DNA of 64,000 nt, taken from Natrinema sp. HArc-T2. GTDB taxonomy: Archaea; Halobacteriota; Halobacteria; Halobacteriales; Natrialbaceae. The notes beneath the pieces are model-generated. The model was given only the letters and a program-made list of their open reading frames with translations, made no database searches and was not told where the DNA came from. The position numbers and the translations under genes were made by a program. Below are positions 7,611-17,172 of the stretch, piece by piece. The stretch's first letter is position 1; each line of letters opens with the position of its first letter. The DNA lies in assembly GCF_041821085.1 (NCBI RefSeq), contig NZ_JBGUAZ010000002.1, forward strand, positions 310,001 to 374,000. The letters run 5' to 3'.

Positions 7611-8344
7611 CGGGATCACTGGAGTACGGCGAAACGTGGGTCTACGAGAGTCTGCTCGGGACGATTCCCGGCGTTCACGTCTCGAGCCGGACGGCGATCG
7701 GCATCCAGTTTCTCGGCTTCGAGGCGGCGATCGTCGTCGTCGCGGTCGTGTATGATCTCTGGGCGGCGGTCGTCCCCGGCACGGTCGCCGTCGTCGTCGC
7801 GACGGTCGGCAGCTGGCTCATGCTGCGGTTCAGCCGGGCCGTTCGCGAACTGCCGACACCGACGGCGTATCGGCGATTGCTGTTCGGCTCGAGCATCGAT
7901 GTCGTCCTCGGCGTGGTCGCGTTCGTCGCACTCGTCACCTATCTGTTCGTCGTCGATCCACAGGGGAGCAAAGCCGGGTCGTCACTACTGGTTGATCTGT
8001 TCGGAGCCGACCCGCCGGCGCTTGCGATCGGCCTCGCGTTGCTCGTCCTCTGGGATGTGGTCTATCGGATCGGGACCTGCTGGTGGGCGAGCGTCGTCGG
8101 GTTGTGGCGAGCGATCACCTACGCGTTCGAGCCGGGCCCGACACGCGCGTACCAGCGCATCGACGCGATCAACGTCGGCTTCGCAGCGGTGCAGTTGCTG
8201 TTAGTGCCGCTCGTCGCGGATCACGAGGTGTTACTCGTCGCGGTTGTCGGTCACGTCGTCGCCGTTGCGGTCGTTGCGACGCTCTCGATCGTCGTTCAGG
8301 GACGGAAAGAAGCGAGGGGAGTGGCGTCTCCCGACCACCGTTAG
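7607..8344 (+). CDS. Conserved haloarchaeal multi-span membrane protein
   Basis: A 245-residue protein with about six hydrophobic segments (around residues 30-50, 53-72, 92-112, 138-156, 160-175 and 195-230). It starts inside the stop codon of the NAD(P)-binding gene (ATGA overlap), which implies translational coupling and a linked role. No transporter or enzyme signature is visible; the conserved-looking features are FELPxP-like loops and an arginine in the RIGTCWWASVVGLWR segment. It converges with the 57-residue gene on the other strand, whose stop lies 1-4 bases away. Function unknown. Confidence 0.72.
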   Translation: MTGSLEYGETWVYESLLGTIPGVHVSSRTAIGIQFLGFEAAIVVVAVVYDLWAAVVPGTVAVVVATVGSWLMLRFSRAVRELPTPTAYRRLLFGSSIDVVLGVVAFVALVTYLFVVDPQGSKAGSSLLVDLFGADPPALAIGLALLVLWDVVYRIGTCWWASVVGLWRAITYAFEPGPTRAYQRIDAINVGFAAVQLLLVPLVADHEVLLVAVVGHVVAVAVVATLSIVVQGRKEARGVASPDHR

Positions 8345-8514
8345 TTCGACTTGATCTGCTCGAAGGTATCGAGCAGGTCCTCGGCGGAGTCGCCGGCGTC
8401 GTACTCGACCTCGCCGTGATAGATCGTCCGCTCGTCGTCGAAGTCCGTGTCGACCGTCGAAGCCTGCTTTTCGCGGCGCTCGTGCTCGTCTTCGTCATAG
8501 GCACCCATTGACAT
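8341..8514 (-). CDS. DUF5786-like small acidic protein
   Basis: A 57-residue, highly charged protein beginning MSMGAYDEDEHERRE. I recognise this as the haloarchaeal DUF5786 family, small soluble proteins of unknown role that are very strongly conserved from the first residue; that conservation sets the start at 8514 rather than at the in-frame ATG at 8529. There are no cysteines or membrane segments. The gene is divergent from the DUF5784-like gene and convergent with the membrane protein gene. Confidence 0.8.
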   Translation of the reverse strand: MSMGAYDEDEHERREKQASTVDTDFDDERTIYHGEVEYDAGDSAEDLLDTFEQIKSN

Positions 8515-8693
8515 GGTAAGTAACAACATGGTACGGGCGTCGCGACTATTAATGTAACGGTCGTTCACACCCGGTGGCAGCTCACGTCGACCAGGGTGGA
8601 AACGAGTTACTCGAGTGTGAACCCGATCCGAGTGCATCCACGCAGGTGGGACACAGCGAACGATATATGCACCCGCACACTCTAGAGGTGATC

Positions 8694-9701
8694 GTGGCAC
8701 GGCCACTTCGCTTTCGTTACTCGCCCCAGTCCTGGAGCGACGGGCGCGTACACCAAGAGATCCTCCAACCGCTCCAGTCGAACATCGGCGCAGAATCCGT
8801 CACCCCCTGGTTCAAGATCGGCGGCGACTGGCGGGCACATCGCTTCGAGATGCAAAACGGCGATGTCGCTCTCTTTGCACACGCCAACGGCGACGCCTAC
8901 TGGATGGGCAACACCGAAACGCCCTCTACGTTGTGGAAAACAGACAAGTTCGGCTGGCGGGACGTCCCCCATCACGTCGCACGCTGGGCCAAGCGAGAAC
9001 TGACCGCGACGCTCCACGAGCGGTCCCCCTGGCTCGCGGACTACCCGCATCTCTCGTGGTTTTTCCTGCCCGTGTTCATGTCCAAAGACGGTCGCGACTC
9101 CACCCGCGCGTTCTTCCGCGACCACGCCGCGGGCTTTCCCGACGCCGACCACCGGGAGACGACCCGGTTTTTCGAGGAGTTCCTCTCGACCGGCGTCTTA
9201 GACGAGTATCGACACGTCATGTCGGGGAAACTCGGCACCAGCGACCACGTCGACCGCGTCCGGATGAGCGCCGCGATGGCCGAGTTCATCGCCGCGAAAC
9301 ACCTCACTGACGCCGGCTACGACGTGGTCCCCGAGATCGAGGTCACGACCGGTCACTCGCTCGATTTCCGAGCCAAAACCGACGACACCAACGTCCTCGT
9401 CGAGGTCACCCGACCACAGCCGCCGGGCACCCGCGCCGCCACCGGCCCCGTCGCCGCCGTCCGCGAGACTGCCGAGACTAAAACCAACGGCCAGCTGGCC
9501 GACCACGGCGGCGGCGCAACCCTGTTCGTCGACTGCTCGAGCTTCCGGGACGACGAGTGGGCTGCCGTCCGCGGCGAGCAACCCGACGTGCGCCACCGCC
9601 CCGCCGTCGTCTACCGCACCCGACCGAACGGCCACGTCGAAGGCTACCGAAAGGGAGCGGTTCCGCTCGAGTTGGACGACGTCCTGACGGTACTGGACTG
9701 A
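8694..9701 (+). CDS. DUF5784-like protein with a nuclease-like C-terminal half
   Basis: About 335 residues beginning VARPLRFRYSP, which I recall as the start of the haloarchaeal DUF5784 family. A TATA-like CGATATATG (8662-8669) lies about 27 nt upstream of the GTG at 8694, supporting this leaderless start; the open frame further upstream is unlikely to be coding. Residues about 240-275 contain a strand-turn-strand with LDFRAKTDD and LVEVTRP, resembling a PD-(D/E)XK endonuclease core (Asp then Glu-x-Thr). No partner methylase is nearby, so it is not an obvious restriction system. The nuclease idea is inference from the motif. Confidence 0.75.
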   Translation: MARPLRFRYSPQSWSDGRVHQEILQPLQSNIGAESVTPWFKIGGDWRAHRFEMQNGDVALFAHANGDAYWMGNTETPSTLWKTDKFGWRDVPHHVARWAKRELTATLHERSPWLADYPHLSWFFLPVFMSKDGRDSTRAFFRDHAAGFPDADHRETTRFFEEFLSTGVLDEYRHVMSGKLGTSDHVDRVRMSAAMAEFIAAKHLTDAGYDVVPEIEVTTGHSLDFRAKTDDTNVLVEVTRPQPPGTRAATGPVAAVRETAETKTNGQLADHGGGATLFVDCSSFRDDEWAAVRGEQPDVRHRPAVVYRTRPNGHVEGYRKGAVPLELDDVLTVLD

Positions 9702-9795
9702 TCGGGCGCGGCTCCCTCGACGCCTAGTCTCGCCACCTGTCAGCCGGTGAGGCGGGAAGACACGTATTTGTAATATGCTATAGTCACACATAGCC

Positions 9796-10857
9796 ATGCG
9801 CGCAGCAGTCCTCGAGGCACACGGCGAACCGCTCTCGATCGAAGACATCGACGCGCCGGATCCGACCCCGGACGGTGCGGTCGTCGAAGTCGAGGCCTGC
9901 GGCGTCTGCCGGAGCGACTGGCACGGCTGGCAGGGCGACTGGGGCTGGCTCGGGCTCGAGACCCAGCCGGGACAGATCCTCGGCCACGAGCCCGCCGGTC
10001 GGGTCGTCGCCGTCGGCGACGAGGTCGAGGAGGTCGACGAAGGCGACCACGTCGCGATTCCCTTTAACCTCGGTGACGAGACCTGTCCGCGGTGTCAGCG
10101 TGGCCACTCCAACATCTGTGAGAACGTGATGCCACTGGGGTTCATCGAGACGGTTCAGGGTGCGTTCGCCGAACAGGTCCACGTCCCCGTCGCCGATCAC
10201 AACCTCGTGACACTGCCCGACGGCGTTTCGTCGGTCGACATGGCCGGGCTTGGCTGTCGATTTATGACCTCGTTCCACGCGCTGGCCCACCGCGCCGACA
10301 TCGGTGCGGGCGACTGGGTCTCGATCCACGGCTGTGGCGGTATCGGGCTCTCGGCAGTGCACATCGCCGACGCACTCGGCGCGAACGTCGTCGCGGTCGA
10401 TCTCAAAGACGACAAACTCGAGAAGGCCCGCGACCTCGGCGCCGTCGAGACGGTCAACGCCGAAGACGCTGCCAACGTCTCCGGCGAAGTGCAGGCGATT
10501 ACGAACGGCGGCGCAAACGTCTCGATGGACGCACTCGGTATCGCGACCACCTGTCAGAACTCGGTGTCCAGCCTCGACGCACACGGCCAGCACATCCAGG
10601 TCGGACTCACGACCCAAGACGAACAGGGAATGGTCTCGCTGCCGACCGACGCGATGGTCATGCAAGAGATCGAGTTCATCGGCTCGCTTGGCATGCCGCC
10701 GACCCGCTACGACGAGATCTTCCGGATGGTCTCGACCGGCAAACTCGAGCCCGAGAAGGTCGTCTCCGAGACGATTGGACTCGAGGACGTCACCGACAAA
10801 CTCGAGGCGATGACTGACTTCGAGACGGTCGGCATTCCGGTAATAGACACCTTCTAA
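9796..10857 (+). CDS. Zinc-dependent alcohol dehydrogenase (MDR family)
   Basis: A 353-residue medium-chain dehydrogenase/reductase. The catalytic zinc site is CGVCRSDWHGW (residues about 36-46) with GHEPAGRV following. The structural zinc lobe is reduced: only CPRCQRGHSNIC is visible where four cysteines are usual, so the second zinc may be bound by three cysteines and an acid or be absent. The NAD(P) fold shows IHGCGGIGLSAVHIA. Length is standard. A TATA-like TAATATGCTATAG precedes the start. It is monocistronic, closed by a strong terminator hairpin. Substrate cannot be told from sequence. Confidence 0.88.
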   Translation: MRAAVLEAHGEPLSIEDIDAPDPTPDGAVVEVEACGVCRSDWHGWQGDWGWLGLETQPGQILGHEPAGRVVAVGDEVEEVDEGDHVAIPFNLGDETCPRCQRGHSNICENVMPLGFIETVQGAFAEQVHVPVADHNLVTLPDGVSSVDMAGLGCRFMTSFHALAHRADIGAGDWVSIHGCGGIGLSAVHIADALGANVVAVDLKDDKLEKARDLGAVETVNAEDAANVSGEVQAITNGGANVSMDALGIATTCQNSVSSLDAHGQHIQVGLTTQDEQGMVSLPTDAMVMQEIEFIGSLGMPPTRYDEIFRMVSTGKLEPEKVVSETIGLEDVTDKLEAMTDFETVGIPVIDTF

Positions 10858-10898
10858 ATTTTGCTCTGCGGGCCGCTTCGCGGCCCTCGGCAAAATTT
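10856..10898 (+). terminator. Long nested hairpin after the dehydrogenase gene
   Basis: Outer arms AAATTTTGC (10856-10864) and GCAAAATTT (10890-10898) are perfectly complementary, and inside them GGGCCGC (10870-10876) pairs with GCGGCCC (10880-10886). The structure starts within the dehydrogenase stop codon. The run of T at its left arm and A at its right arm would work in either direction. Confidence 0.65.
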
Positions 10899-10980
10899 AG
10901 TATAAAAGCACTCCTCCTTCCGTTCGCTCGCATTGCTCGCTCACATCAGTCGTCGGCCCGCTCGCTCACTACGTTCGCTC

Positions 10981-11007
10981 GCGGAGGTCAACAGTTGACA
11001 CCTCCGC
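10981..11007. repeat. Inverted repeat in the terminator cluster
   Basis: GCGGAGGT (10981-10988) pairs with ACCTCCGC (11000-11007), and the inner GTCAA/TTGAC (10987-10991, 10995-10999) extends the fold. It lies in a 270-base gap between convergent genes, preceded by a run of CGCTCGC-like words (10923-10982). It is probably a structural or transcription-end element. Confidence 0.5.
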
Positions 11008-11029
11008 CAGTGGAGTGCAAGTGGCTGTA

Positions 11030-11062
11030 CCGAGCGCGCCGTCGGCGCGCTCGGCCTTTTTT
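11030..11062 (+). terminator. GC hairpin followed by T6
   Basis: CCGAGCGCGCC (11030-11040) pairs perfectly with GGCGCGCTCGG (11044-11054) around a GTC loop, followed by CC and six T. This has the full form of an intrinsic-type terminator on the plus strand. A further hairpin GGTCGGCC/GGCCGACC follows at 11085-11103, next to the end of the convergent gene. Confidence 0.6.
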
Positions 11063-11124
11063 AATCGAATTTTTTTGCTCGAGCGGTCGGCCGGAGGCCG
11101 ACCCGAGAGTGAAAAACTTCGGTC

Positions 11125-11412
11125 TTAGAAGGAAACGGCGTCGGGCGAATACGGACTGCCGACCGGTGTCGGGTCGCGGTCACTATAGCCGACGCGGCCA
11201 ATGGCCTTGTTGCTGACCGCAGAGTAGACGGCGAGGCGCGCGTCTTCCGGGTGCTCGAAGGTTTCGGACTCGAGGCGGGCGAGTACGTCACCAACCGTTT
11301 CGGACCCGTTGGGGAGTTCGAGGGTCCGGTCCCCGTATTCGTCGATCAGTTCCTCGGTCGTTGCGGGGTAGTCGTGGTCGTCGATGACGTCGCCGGTGCC
11401 ATTGAGCAGCAT
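11125..11412 (-). CDS. DUF2795/DUF5789-like small protein
   Basis: A 95-residue acidic protein with the layout of the small haloarchaeal DUF2795/DUF5789-type proteins (DYPATTEELIDEYGD and a VYSAVSNKAIGR segment that ends in a conserved GYSDRDP). It is soluble, without cysteines. A TATA-like TTTATAATTA on the minus strand (near 11435) is about 25 bases before the ATG, supporting the start. No function is known. It faces the terminator cluster, which probably serves both convergent transcripts. Confidence 0.75.
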   Translation of the reverse strand: MLLNGTGDVIDDHDYPATTEELIDEYGDRTLELPNGSETVGDVLARLESETFEHPEDARLAVYSAVSNKAIGRVGYSDRDPTPVGSPYSPDAVSF

Positions 11413-11581
11413 TACGCCCTATCGTCCGTGAACGATAATTATAAACATTGTCCATGCATGTTTCCTAGTGTCACTAGAGACCTATTATGCCTAGTAGACA
11501 GCTAACAGACATGAAATTCGGACAACGATCGGGCACAGCCCCGGAGAAACGCCTTTAGGAGCGGCCCTGTTCGGGTACGGT

Positions 11582-12370
11582 ATGCCATACGCGGACTTAC
11601 ACGTCCACACCACGCGCTCGGACGGGAGCCTCCCACTCGAGGCAGTCCCCGAGGTCGCGGCGCGCGACGGCGTCGACGTCGTCGCAGTGACGGACCACGA
11701 CCGGGTCCAGCCGTTCGGCGGCCCTATCGTCGAACGCGACGGCGTGACGCTCATCCACGGGATCGAGTTGCGGGTCGGCACCGAGGCCTCCCAGCGGATC
11801 GATCTGCTGGGGTATGGCCTCGAGCCGAGTGCAGAGCTCGAGGCGATCCTCGAGTCGATCCAGGAAAACCGCATGGAGCGCGGGCGGGCCATCGTCGACT
11901 GCGTGGAGTCGCGGCTGGGCGTCGATCTCGGCGTGACGATCGACAGCGGGTTCGGACGGCCACACATCGCGCGGGCGATCGACGCCCATCCCGAACTCGA
12001 GTACGACTATCAGGGCGCGTTCGACCATCTCATCGGCTCCGACTGTCCGTGTTACGTCCCTCGCGAGGTCCCGTCGTTCGAACGGGGACTGGCGGCGCTG
12101 TCCGAGTCGTGTCGGCTCGTTTCGCTCGCCCATCCGTTGCGCTACCGCGATCCCGAGCAGGCACTCGCGTTGGCCGCCGATCTCGATGCCGTCGAACTCC
12201 AGTATCCGTACGGTCGCGAGGTCGATCGTAAGCCAGTTGAACGTGCGATCGAGCACCACGATCTGCTCGCCACCGGCGGCAGTGACGCACACGACGAGCG
12301 CCTCGGTATCGACGGGCTCTCCCGGGGGGCCTACGAGCGCCTCGAACTGACAGACAGCTTTACTAACTGA
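11582..12370 (+). CDS. PHP-domain phosphoesterase
   Basis: A 262-residue PHP-domain protein. The metal-binding motifs are complete: HVHTTRSDG (residues 7-15), VTDHD (36-40), a glutamate in HGIEL, then a histidine in LAHPLRY and the closing GSDAH motif (about 237-241). This set binds a cluster of two or three metals. The closest named group I recall is the nucleoside 3',5'-bisphosphate/RNase AM-like phosphatases, but the substrate is inferred. The ATG begins directly before DLHVHTT, which fixes the start. Transcribed alone, upstream of a small CxxC gene. Confidence 0.85.
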   Translation: MPYADLHVHTTRSDGSLPLEAVPEVAARDGVDVVAVTDHDRVQPFGGPIVERDGVTLIHGIELRVGTEASQRIDLLGYGLEPSAELEAILESIQENRMERGRAIVDCVESRLGVDLGVTIDSGFGRPHIARAIDAHPELEYDYQGAFDHLIGSDCPCYVPREVPSFERGLAALSESCRLVSLAHPLRYRDPEQALALAADLDAVELQYPYGREVDRKPVERAIEHHDLLATGGSDAHDERLGIDGLSRGAYERLELTDSFTN

Positions 12371-12414
12371 CCGCTAGCGGAGGGTTCAATGCGTCGTGGT
12401 CCGTACGGGCGAGT

Positions 12415-12579
12415 ATGAACTGCCACTACTGTGACCGCGAAGCTGCCTTCGCAGCCGAGTCCGATGGACTGAAAGTCGGCCTCTGCGAGGAACACTTCCG
12501 CGAGCGGTTACAGGAGCTCGCCGAAGCTGATGGGCTCGAGAGCCTCAAAGAGAAAGTCGACGTCGATCGAGCCGAGTAA
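12415..12579 (+). CDS. DUF6757-like 54-residue zinc-binding protein
   Basis: A 54-residue protein beginning MNCHYCDREA, with a second cysteine/histidine pair in GLCEEHFRERL. The Cx2C...Cx2H arrangement should bind one zinc. I recall near-identical short proteins annotated as DUF6757 across haloarchaea. It is separated from the PHP gene by 44 bases and may share its transcript. Its stop codon abuts the stop of the ferredoxin gene on the opposite strand with no gap. Confidence 0.75.
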   Translation: MNCHYCDREAAFAAESDGLKVGLCEEHFRERLQELAEADGLESLKEKVDVDRAE

Positions 12580-12951
<372 letters not shown>

Positions 12952-13041
12952 TCACTTGGAGTCCATCGGCACGTAAGCGGGCCAGCGGCCTCGGACGAGT
13001 ACGAACGCACTGCTTTTGCACGTTCCGTCAGTAAACCCGGT

Positions 13042-14049
13042 ATGGATCTCACACACCGTCCCCGACGGCTCCGGCAGGACCGGGTTCGCGACCTCGTCAG
13101 CGAGACGAGACTCGAGTCGACCGATCTGATCGCCCCGGTGTTCGTCGACGCGACGACCGACGAGCGCGTCCCGATCGAGTCGATGCCCGGCCACGAGCGA
13201 GTGCCAGTCGACGACGCCGTCGCCCGCGTCGAGGAAGTCCTCGAGACCGGCGTCGAGGCCGTGATGCTCTTCGGAATTCCGGAGTCAAAAGACCCCGAAG
13301 GAACCCGCGCCTGGGCCGACGACGGCGTCATCCAGGAGGCGCTACGTCGAATTACGAGCGAGACTGACGCCTACGTCATCACTGACGTCTGTCTCTGTGA
13401 ATACACCGACCACGGCCACTGCGGGCCACTCGAGGAGGAACTGCGCGGCGATGCGCTCGCGGACGGTCCCGCCTGCGAGCCGACGATGACCGTAGACAAC
13501 GACGCGACGCTCGCAGCCCTCGAGAAGATCGCTGCCTCACACGCCCGTTCGGGCGCGGACATGATAGCACCGAGCGGGATGATGGACGGCATGGTCGGTG
13601 CGATCCGATCGGCGTTAGACGAAGCGGGATTCGAGAATGTCCCCATTATGAGCTACGCGGCCAAGTACGAGAGCGCGTTCTACGGTCCCTTCCGGGACGC
13701 CGCCGACGGCGCGCCCTCGTTCGGCAACCGGCGACACTACCAGATGGACCCCGCGAACGCCCGCGAGGCACTACGAGAGGTTCGACTCGACGCCGAGCAG
13801 GGCGCGGACGTCATGATGGTCAAGCCCGCCCTGCCGTATCTCGACGTCGTCAGTGCCATCCGCCGGGAGTTCGATCATCCCGTCGCGGCCTACAACGTCT
13901 CCGGCGAGTACGCCATGCTGCATGCCGCCGCCGAGAAGGGCTGGTTAGATCTCGAGGCGGTGGCACTCGAGTCGCTGCTGTCGATCAAACGGGCCGGTGC
14001 GGACCTGATTCTGACCTACTTCGCGGAAGACGTCGCGCCACAGCTGTAG
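13042..14049 (+). CDS. hemB: Delta-aminolevulinic acid dehydratase (porphobilinogen synthase)
   Basis: HemB joins two 5-aminolevulinate molecules into porphobilinogen. The 335-residue protein has the zinc cysteines of the zinc-type enzyme (C117, C119, C127 in [13 protein letters not shown]) and both Schiff-base lysines (K208 in [12 protein letters not shown]261 in [10 protein letters not shown]). Length is standard. It stands alone, but hemL, hemC and hemD lie 12-17 kb further on, so this chromosome region holds most of the route to uroporphyrinogen. The start ATG is followed at once by the family N-terminus. Confidence 0.95.
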   Translation: MDLTHRPRRLRQDRVRDLVSETRLESTDLIAPVFVDATTDERVPIESMPGHERVPVDDAVARVEEVLETGVEAVMLFGIPESKDPEGTRAWADDGVIQEALRRITSETDAYVITDVCLCEYTDHGHCGPLEEELRGDALADGPACEPTMTVDNDATLAALEKIAASHARSGADMIAPSGMMDGMVGAIRSALDEAGFENVPIMSYAAKYESAFYGPFRDAADGAPSFGNRRHYQMDPANAREALREVRLDAEQGADVMMVKPALPYLDVVSAIRREFDHPVAAYNVSGEYAMLHAAAEKGWLDLEAVALESLLSIKRAGADLILTYFAEDVAPQL

Positions 14050-14524
14050 TGTGACGACTGGCGGCGGTACTGCTTTTGAATCGATCGTCTGTGAGCACTC
14101 GAGACCGGCATGTAGACGAATGTCAACATCCGATCGACCCGACAGCGTGCGGTGGCAATATCTGCCGCGCGCAAGCGACGGGACCCCGAGACGCCCCTCC
14201 ACAGCGGGCGATGACCGATAGTGTTCCCACAGAGACGTCGCATCGACGATCGACAGGGGTTGACAAACCCGTAGAATATAACTGCCGCGCGGAATCGTCC
14301 CCGTTGCTGAGTACCTTATACACATTATACTTGACTAAGCTTTGGGCGCATGAACCTATTACAGCCAGTATTCTGGACGAACAACAACGCTAATCCTTAA
14401 ATGGTACAAGAGCAACGAGTCAAAACGTGATTTGGAACACGAACGCGGTGCAGATTGCAGAAGAAAAGCACGATCGTCTGGTCGATAGGGGGCGCAGTGC
14501 GTGGAGCCACGAGGTGACCGCCTG
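14050..14524. other. 475-base gap before the ammonium transporter
   Basis: No convincing gene. It contains several TATA-like words (ATATAAC near 14275, TTATACACATTATAC near 14317, CTTAAATGG near 14395) and a 9-codon frame at 14401-14430 that could be a leader peptide but has no supporting feature. A GGGTT/AACCC mini-hairpin is near 14257. The region from 14300 to 14440 is AT-richer than its surroundings, as expected for a regulated promoter of the nitrogen-controlled gene downstream. Confidence 0.5.
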
Positions 14525-16180
14525 ATGGATGCGACGCTCCTGCAGGCCGAGACCGAGCTGCTGATGGAGTCGATCAACTACACGTGGATCCTGATCGCCA
14601 CGTTCCTGATCTTCTTCATGCACGCCGGCTTCGCCATGCTCGAGGCGGGGCAGGTGCGCTCGAAGAACGTCGCGAACCAGTTGACGAAGAACCTGCTGAC
14701 CTGGAGCGTCGGCGTGACGGTGTTTTTCCTCATCGGTGTCGGCGTCGAGGGCGTCGTCGCCGGGAGCGGCTTCACGCCCGGGTTCCAGAGCGACGCGACC
14801 GGCTGGATGGACTGGCTGTACGGTGCAGTCTTCGCGATGACCGCCGCGACCATCGTGTCGGGTGCCGTCGCCGGACGGGCAAAGCTCCGTGCGTACGTCA
14901 CCTACACGTTCCTGCTGGCGGCGGTCATCTACCCCGTCGTCACCGGGCTCACGTGGGCCGGCGGCTACATCGAGACGATCACTGGAACGCCGTTCGCTGA
15001 CTTCGCCGGCGGCATGATCGTCCACGGGATGGGCGGCATCGCCGGTCTCACTGCGGCGTGGGTGCTCGGCCCGCGTATGGATCGGTACAACAGCGACGGC
15101 ACCGCGAACGTCATTCCCGGTCACTCGCTGACCTTCGCGGTTCTCGGGACCCTGATCCTCGCCTTCGGCTGGTACGGCTTCAACGTCGGCACGTCGGCGA
15201 TCATCGACATGGAAAACGGCGTCTTCCTCGGCGACCAGCTCGGTCGCGTCGCGATGACGACGACGATCGCGATGGCCTGCGGTGCGATGGGTGCCGGCCT
15301 CGTCGCCTGGCTCAAGACCGGCAAGGTCGATACGCTGTACGTTGCCAACGGCCTGCTGGCCGGCCTGGTCGGTATCACGGCGATCCCCAACACCACCGCG
15401 TGGTGGGGCGCGTTCGTGGTCGGCGGCCTCGCTGGCGCACAGCTACCGCTGGTCTTCGAGTTCGTCGAACAGTACCTGAAGATCGACGACGTGTGTGCGG
15501 TCTTCCCCGTCCACGGCTCGGCGGGCATCCTCGGAACGCTGCTGTTCCCGTTCGTGGCCGCCCCAGGCGTCGTCGACAGCGTCGCGAACGCGTTCGTCGC
15601 ACAGCTCACCGGCGTCGTCCTCATCAGCGCCTGGACGATCGCGACCACGGCCACTATCTGGTACGCGTTCAAGGCGGCCGGTCAGGCCCGCGTCTCGGCT
15701 GCACACGAACGCGACGGGCTCGACGTCTCCGAACACGGCGTCGACACCTACCCCGAGTTCGGCCAGCCCGACGTCGCGACCGACGGCGGCAGCGCCGACG
15801 AGGTCATTCGTACCGATGGGGGCGAGCCGACCGACGGGCAGATCAAGATGGTCACGGCGATCGTCCGCCCCGACCGCCTCGGCCAGATCAAGACCGCCCT
15901 CGCCGACGTCGGCGCACCGTCGCTGACCGTCACCAACGTCTCCGGACGAGGCTCCCAGCCCGCCAAGAAAGGACAGTGGCGCGGCGAGGAGTACACGGTC
16001 GACCTCCACCAGAAGGTCAAAATCGAGTGTGTCGTCGCCGACATCCCGGCTGGTGACGTCGTCGACGCCATCCGCGGAGCCGCCGAGACCGGCGAACCCG
16101 GCGACGGCAAGATCTTCGTCATGCCCGTCGAGGACGCGATGCAAGTCCGGACTGGCAACACCGGCCCGGACGCCGTCTAA
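14525..16180 (+). CDS. amtB: Ammonium transporter fused to a PII signalling domain
   Basis: A 551-residue fusion. Residues 1 to about 400 form the eleven-helix Amt/MEP channel, with family blocks [17 protein letters not shown] and [14 protein letters not shown]. After a linker of about 40 residues, positions 440-551 form a complete PII (GlnK/GlnB) domain: [13 protein letters not shown], the T-loop with RGEEY (Tyr at domain position 51, the modified residue of bacterial PII), KVKIECVV, and [13 protein letters not shown]. Normally GlnK is a separate protein that plugs the channel. The start at 14525 has a strong GAGGTGA Shine-Dalgarno at 14511-14517; the GTG at 14501 would destroy that. Confidence 0.92.
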   Translation: MDATLLQAETELLMESINYTWILIATFLIFFMHAGFAMLEAGQVRSKNVANQLTKNLLTWSVGVTVFFLIGVGVEGVVAGSGFTPGFQSDATGWMDWLYGAVFAMTAATIVSGAVAGRAKLRAYVTYTFLLAAVIYPVVTGLTWAGGYIETITGTPFADFAGGMIVHGMGGIAGLTAAWVLGPRMDRYNSDGTANVIPGHSLTFAVLGTLILAFGWYGFNVGTSAIIDMENGVFLGDQLGRVAMTTTIAMACGAMGAGLVAWLKTGKVDTLYVANGLLAGLVGITAIPNTTAWWGAFVVGGLAGAQLPLVFEFVEQYLKIDDVCAVFPVHGSAGILGTLLFPFVAAPGVVDSVANAFVAQLTGVVLISAWTIATTATIWYAFKAAGQARVSAAHERDGLDVSEHGVDTYPEFGQPDVATDGGSADEVIRTDGGEPTDGQIKMVTAIVRPDRLGQIKTALADVGAPSLTVTNVSGRGSQPAKKGQWRGEEYTVDLHQKVKIECVVADIPAGDVVDAIRGAAETGEPGDGKIFVMPVEDAMQVRTGNTGPDAV

Positions 16181-16288
16181 CTCGAGATCGCCGGGATCAC
16201 AGTCCGCTTTCCGGGCCGACTTCGGCCATCGAGCAGTACCACTCGACTCGACAGAGAGCAGGATCGCAATCGCGTACTGCGCCAGAAC

Positions 16289-16405
16289 TTACTGCAGATC
16301 CTGCAGTTGTCGTTCGAGTCGGCGCAACTGCCGCTGCATATAGAGTAGATACGCGAACAACACCACGAACACGGACCCGTAGCCGGCGAGGAGAAGAGTG
16401 TCCAT
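16289..16405 (-). CDS. ccmD: CcmD-like heme exporter small subunit
   Basis: A 38-residue protein made of one membrane helix (LLAGYGSVFVVLFAYLLY) followed by a basic, glutamine-rich cytoplasmic tail (MQRQLRRLERQLQDLQ). This is the usual form of CcmD, which attaches to the CcmABC complex and helps release holo-CcmE. It begins one base after the stop of ccmC on the same strand, so the two are translationally coupled. Identity rests on size, topology and position, because CcmD sequences are poorly conserved. Confidence 0.75.
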   Translation of the reverse strand: MDTLLLAGYGSVFVVLFAYLLYMQRQLRRLERQLQDLQ

Positions 16406-16406
16406 C

Positions 16407-17129
16407 TTACCGCACCTCTTCTTTCTGAAGGATGATTTTATCTTCGATTTCGTGGAGTCGGATACGAATCGCCATCACGTAGATGTAGAGCAACGCCAGC
16501 GCAAGAAACGAGATCCCGAGGATCAGCGGATCGATGTTCGCACTCACGCTCGAGTTCGCGATCGTCGGCTCGTGAAACGTCGGCGACCAGAGTCGACCGG
16601 CGGTGTACGTAATCGGGACCGTGACGAACGCGACGACGCCGTACACCGCGGCAAAGCGCTCGTCGCTTCCCCGTTCGGTCGAGGCATAGACGGCGAGATA
16701 GCCAGCGTAGATCAGCCAGACGATCAGAAACGTGACGAGCCGAATGTCGCTCCACTCCCACCAGGAGTTCCACACGACTCGTCCCCACATACTCCCGGTC
16801 GCGAGCGTCAGTGTCGCGAACAGAAAGCCGATTTCACCGCCGCTGTGTGCGAGGCGGTTCCAGAAGCGTCCCTCGTACCGAAGATACAGCAGGCTCCCGA
16901 TAAACGTCGTCGACAGCGCAAACGCGGTGAGAAACGCCAGTGGAATGTGCCAGTACGCAATGAGATTGATCCCGTGTTCGATACCGTACATGGTCCGGGA
17001 GGCGACGCCGAAGACCAGCGCAAGCGAGACCAGACCGAACGCAAACGCCCCCCACCTCACGACCCGACTCCACATAACCCAGTGAAACAGGCGGATGAGT
17101 GACGCGAGCTGTCGAGAGAACGTACGCAT
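16407..17129 (-). CDS. ccmC: Heme exporter/handling protein CcmC
   Basis: A 240-residue membrane protein of the CcmC/CcsA family with about six helices. The tryptophan-rich heme-handling loop is visible as WGRVVWNSWWEWSDIRL (residues about 113-129), flanked by histidines HIPLAF (about 61) and HEPTIAN (about 189) that should be the axial ligands. CcmC loads heme on to CcmE at the outer face of the membrane. It lies directly upstream of ccmD and downstream of ccdA on the same strand. Confidence 0.88.
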   Translation of the reverse strand: MRTFSRQLASLIRLFHWVMWSRVVRWGAFAFGLVSLALVFGVASRTMYGIEHGINLIAYWHIPLAFLTAFALSTTFIGSLLYLRYEGRFWNRLAHSGGEIGFLFATLTLATGSMWGRVVWNSWWEWSDIRLVTFLIVWLIYAGYLAVYASTERGSDERFAAVYGVVAFVTVPITYTAGRLWSPTFHEPTIANSSVSANIDPLILGISFLALALLYIYVMAIRIRLHEIEDKIILQKEEVR

Positions 17130-17172
17130 ACCGCAGTACTTGAAAGCGCCTGACTTAGTTTTTTTCCAGTCG

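Noticed and set aside
14420-16144. Long minus-strand frames over amtB-PII
   Set aside because: Both are shadows of a channel gene with strong family motifs; their products are charged repeats with no recognisable feature.
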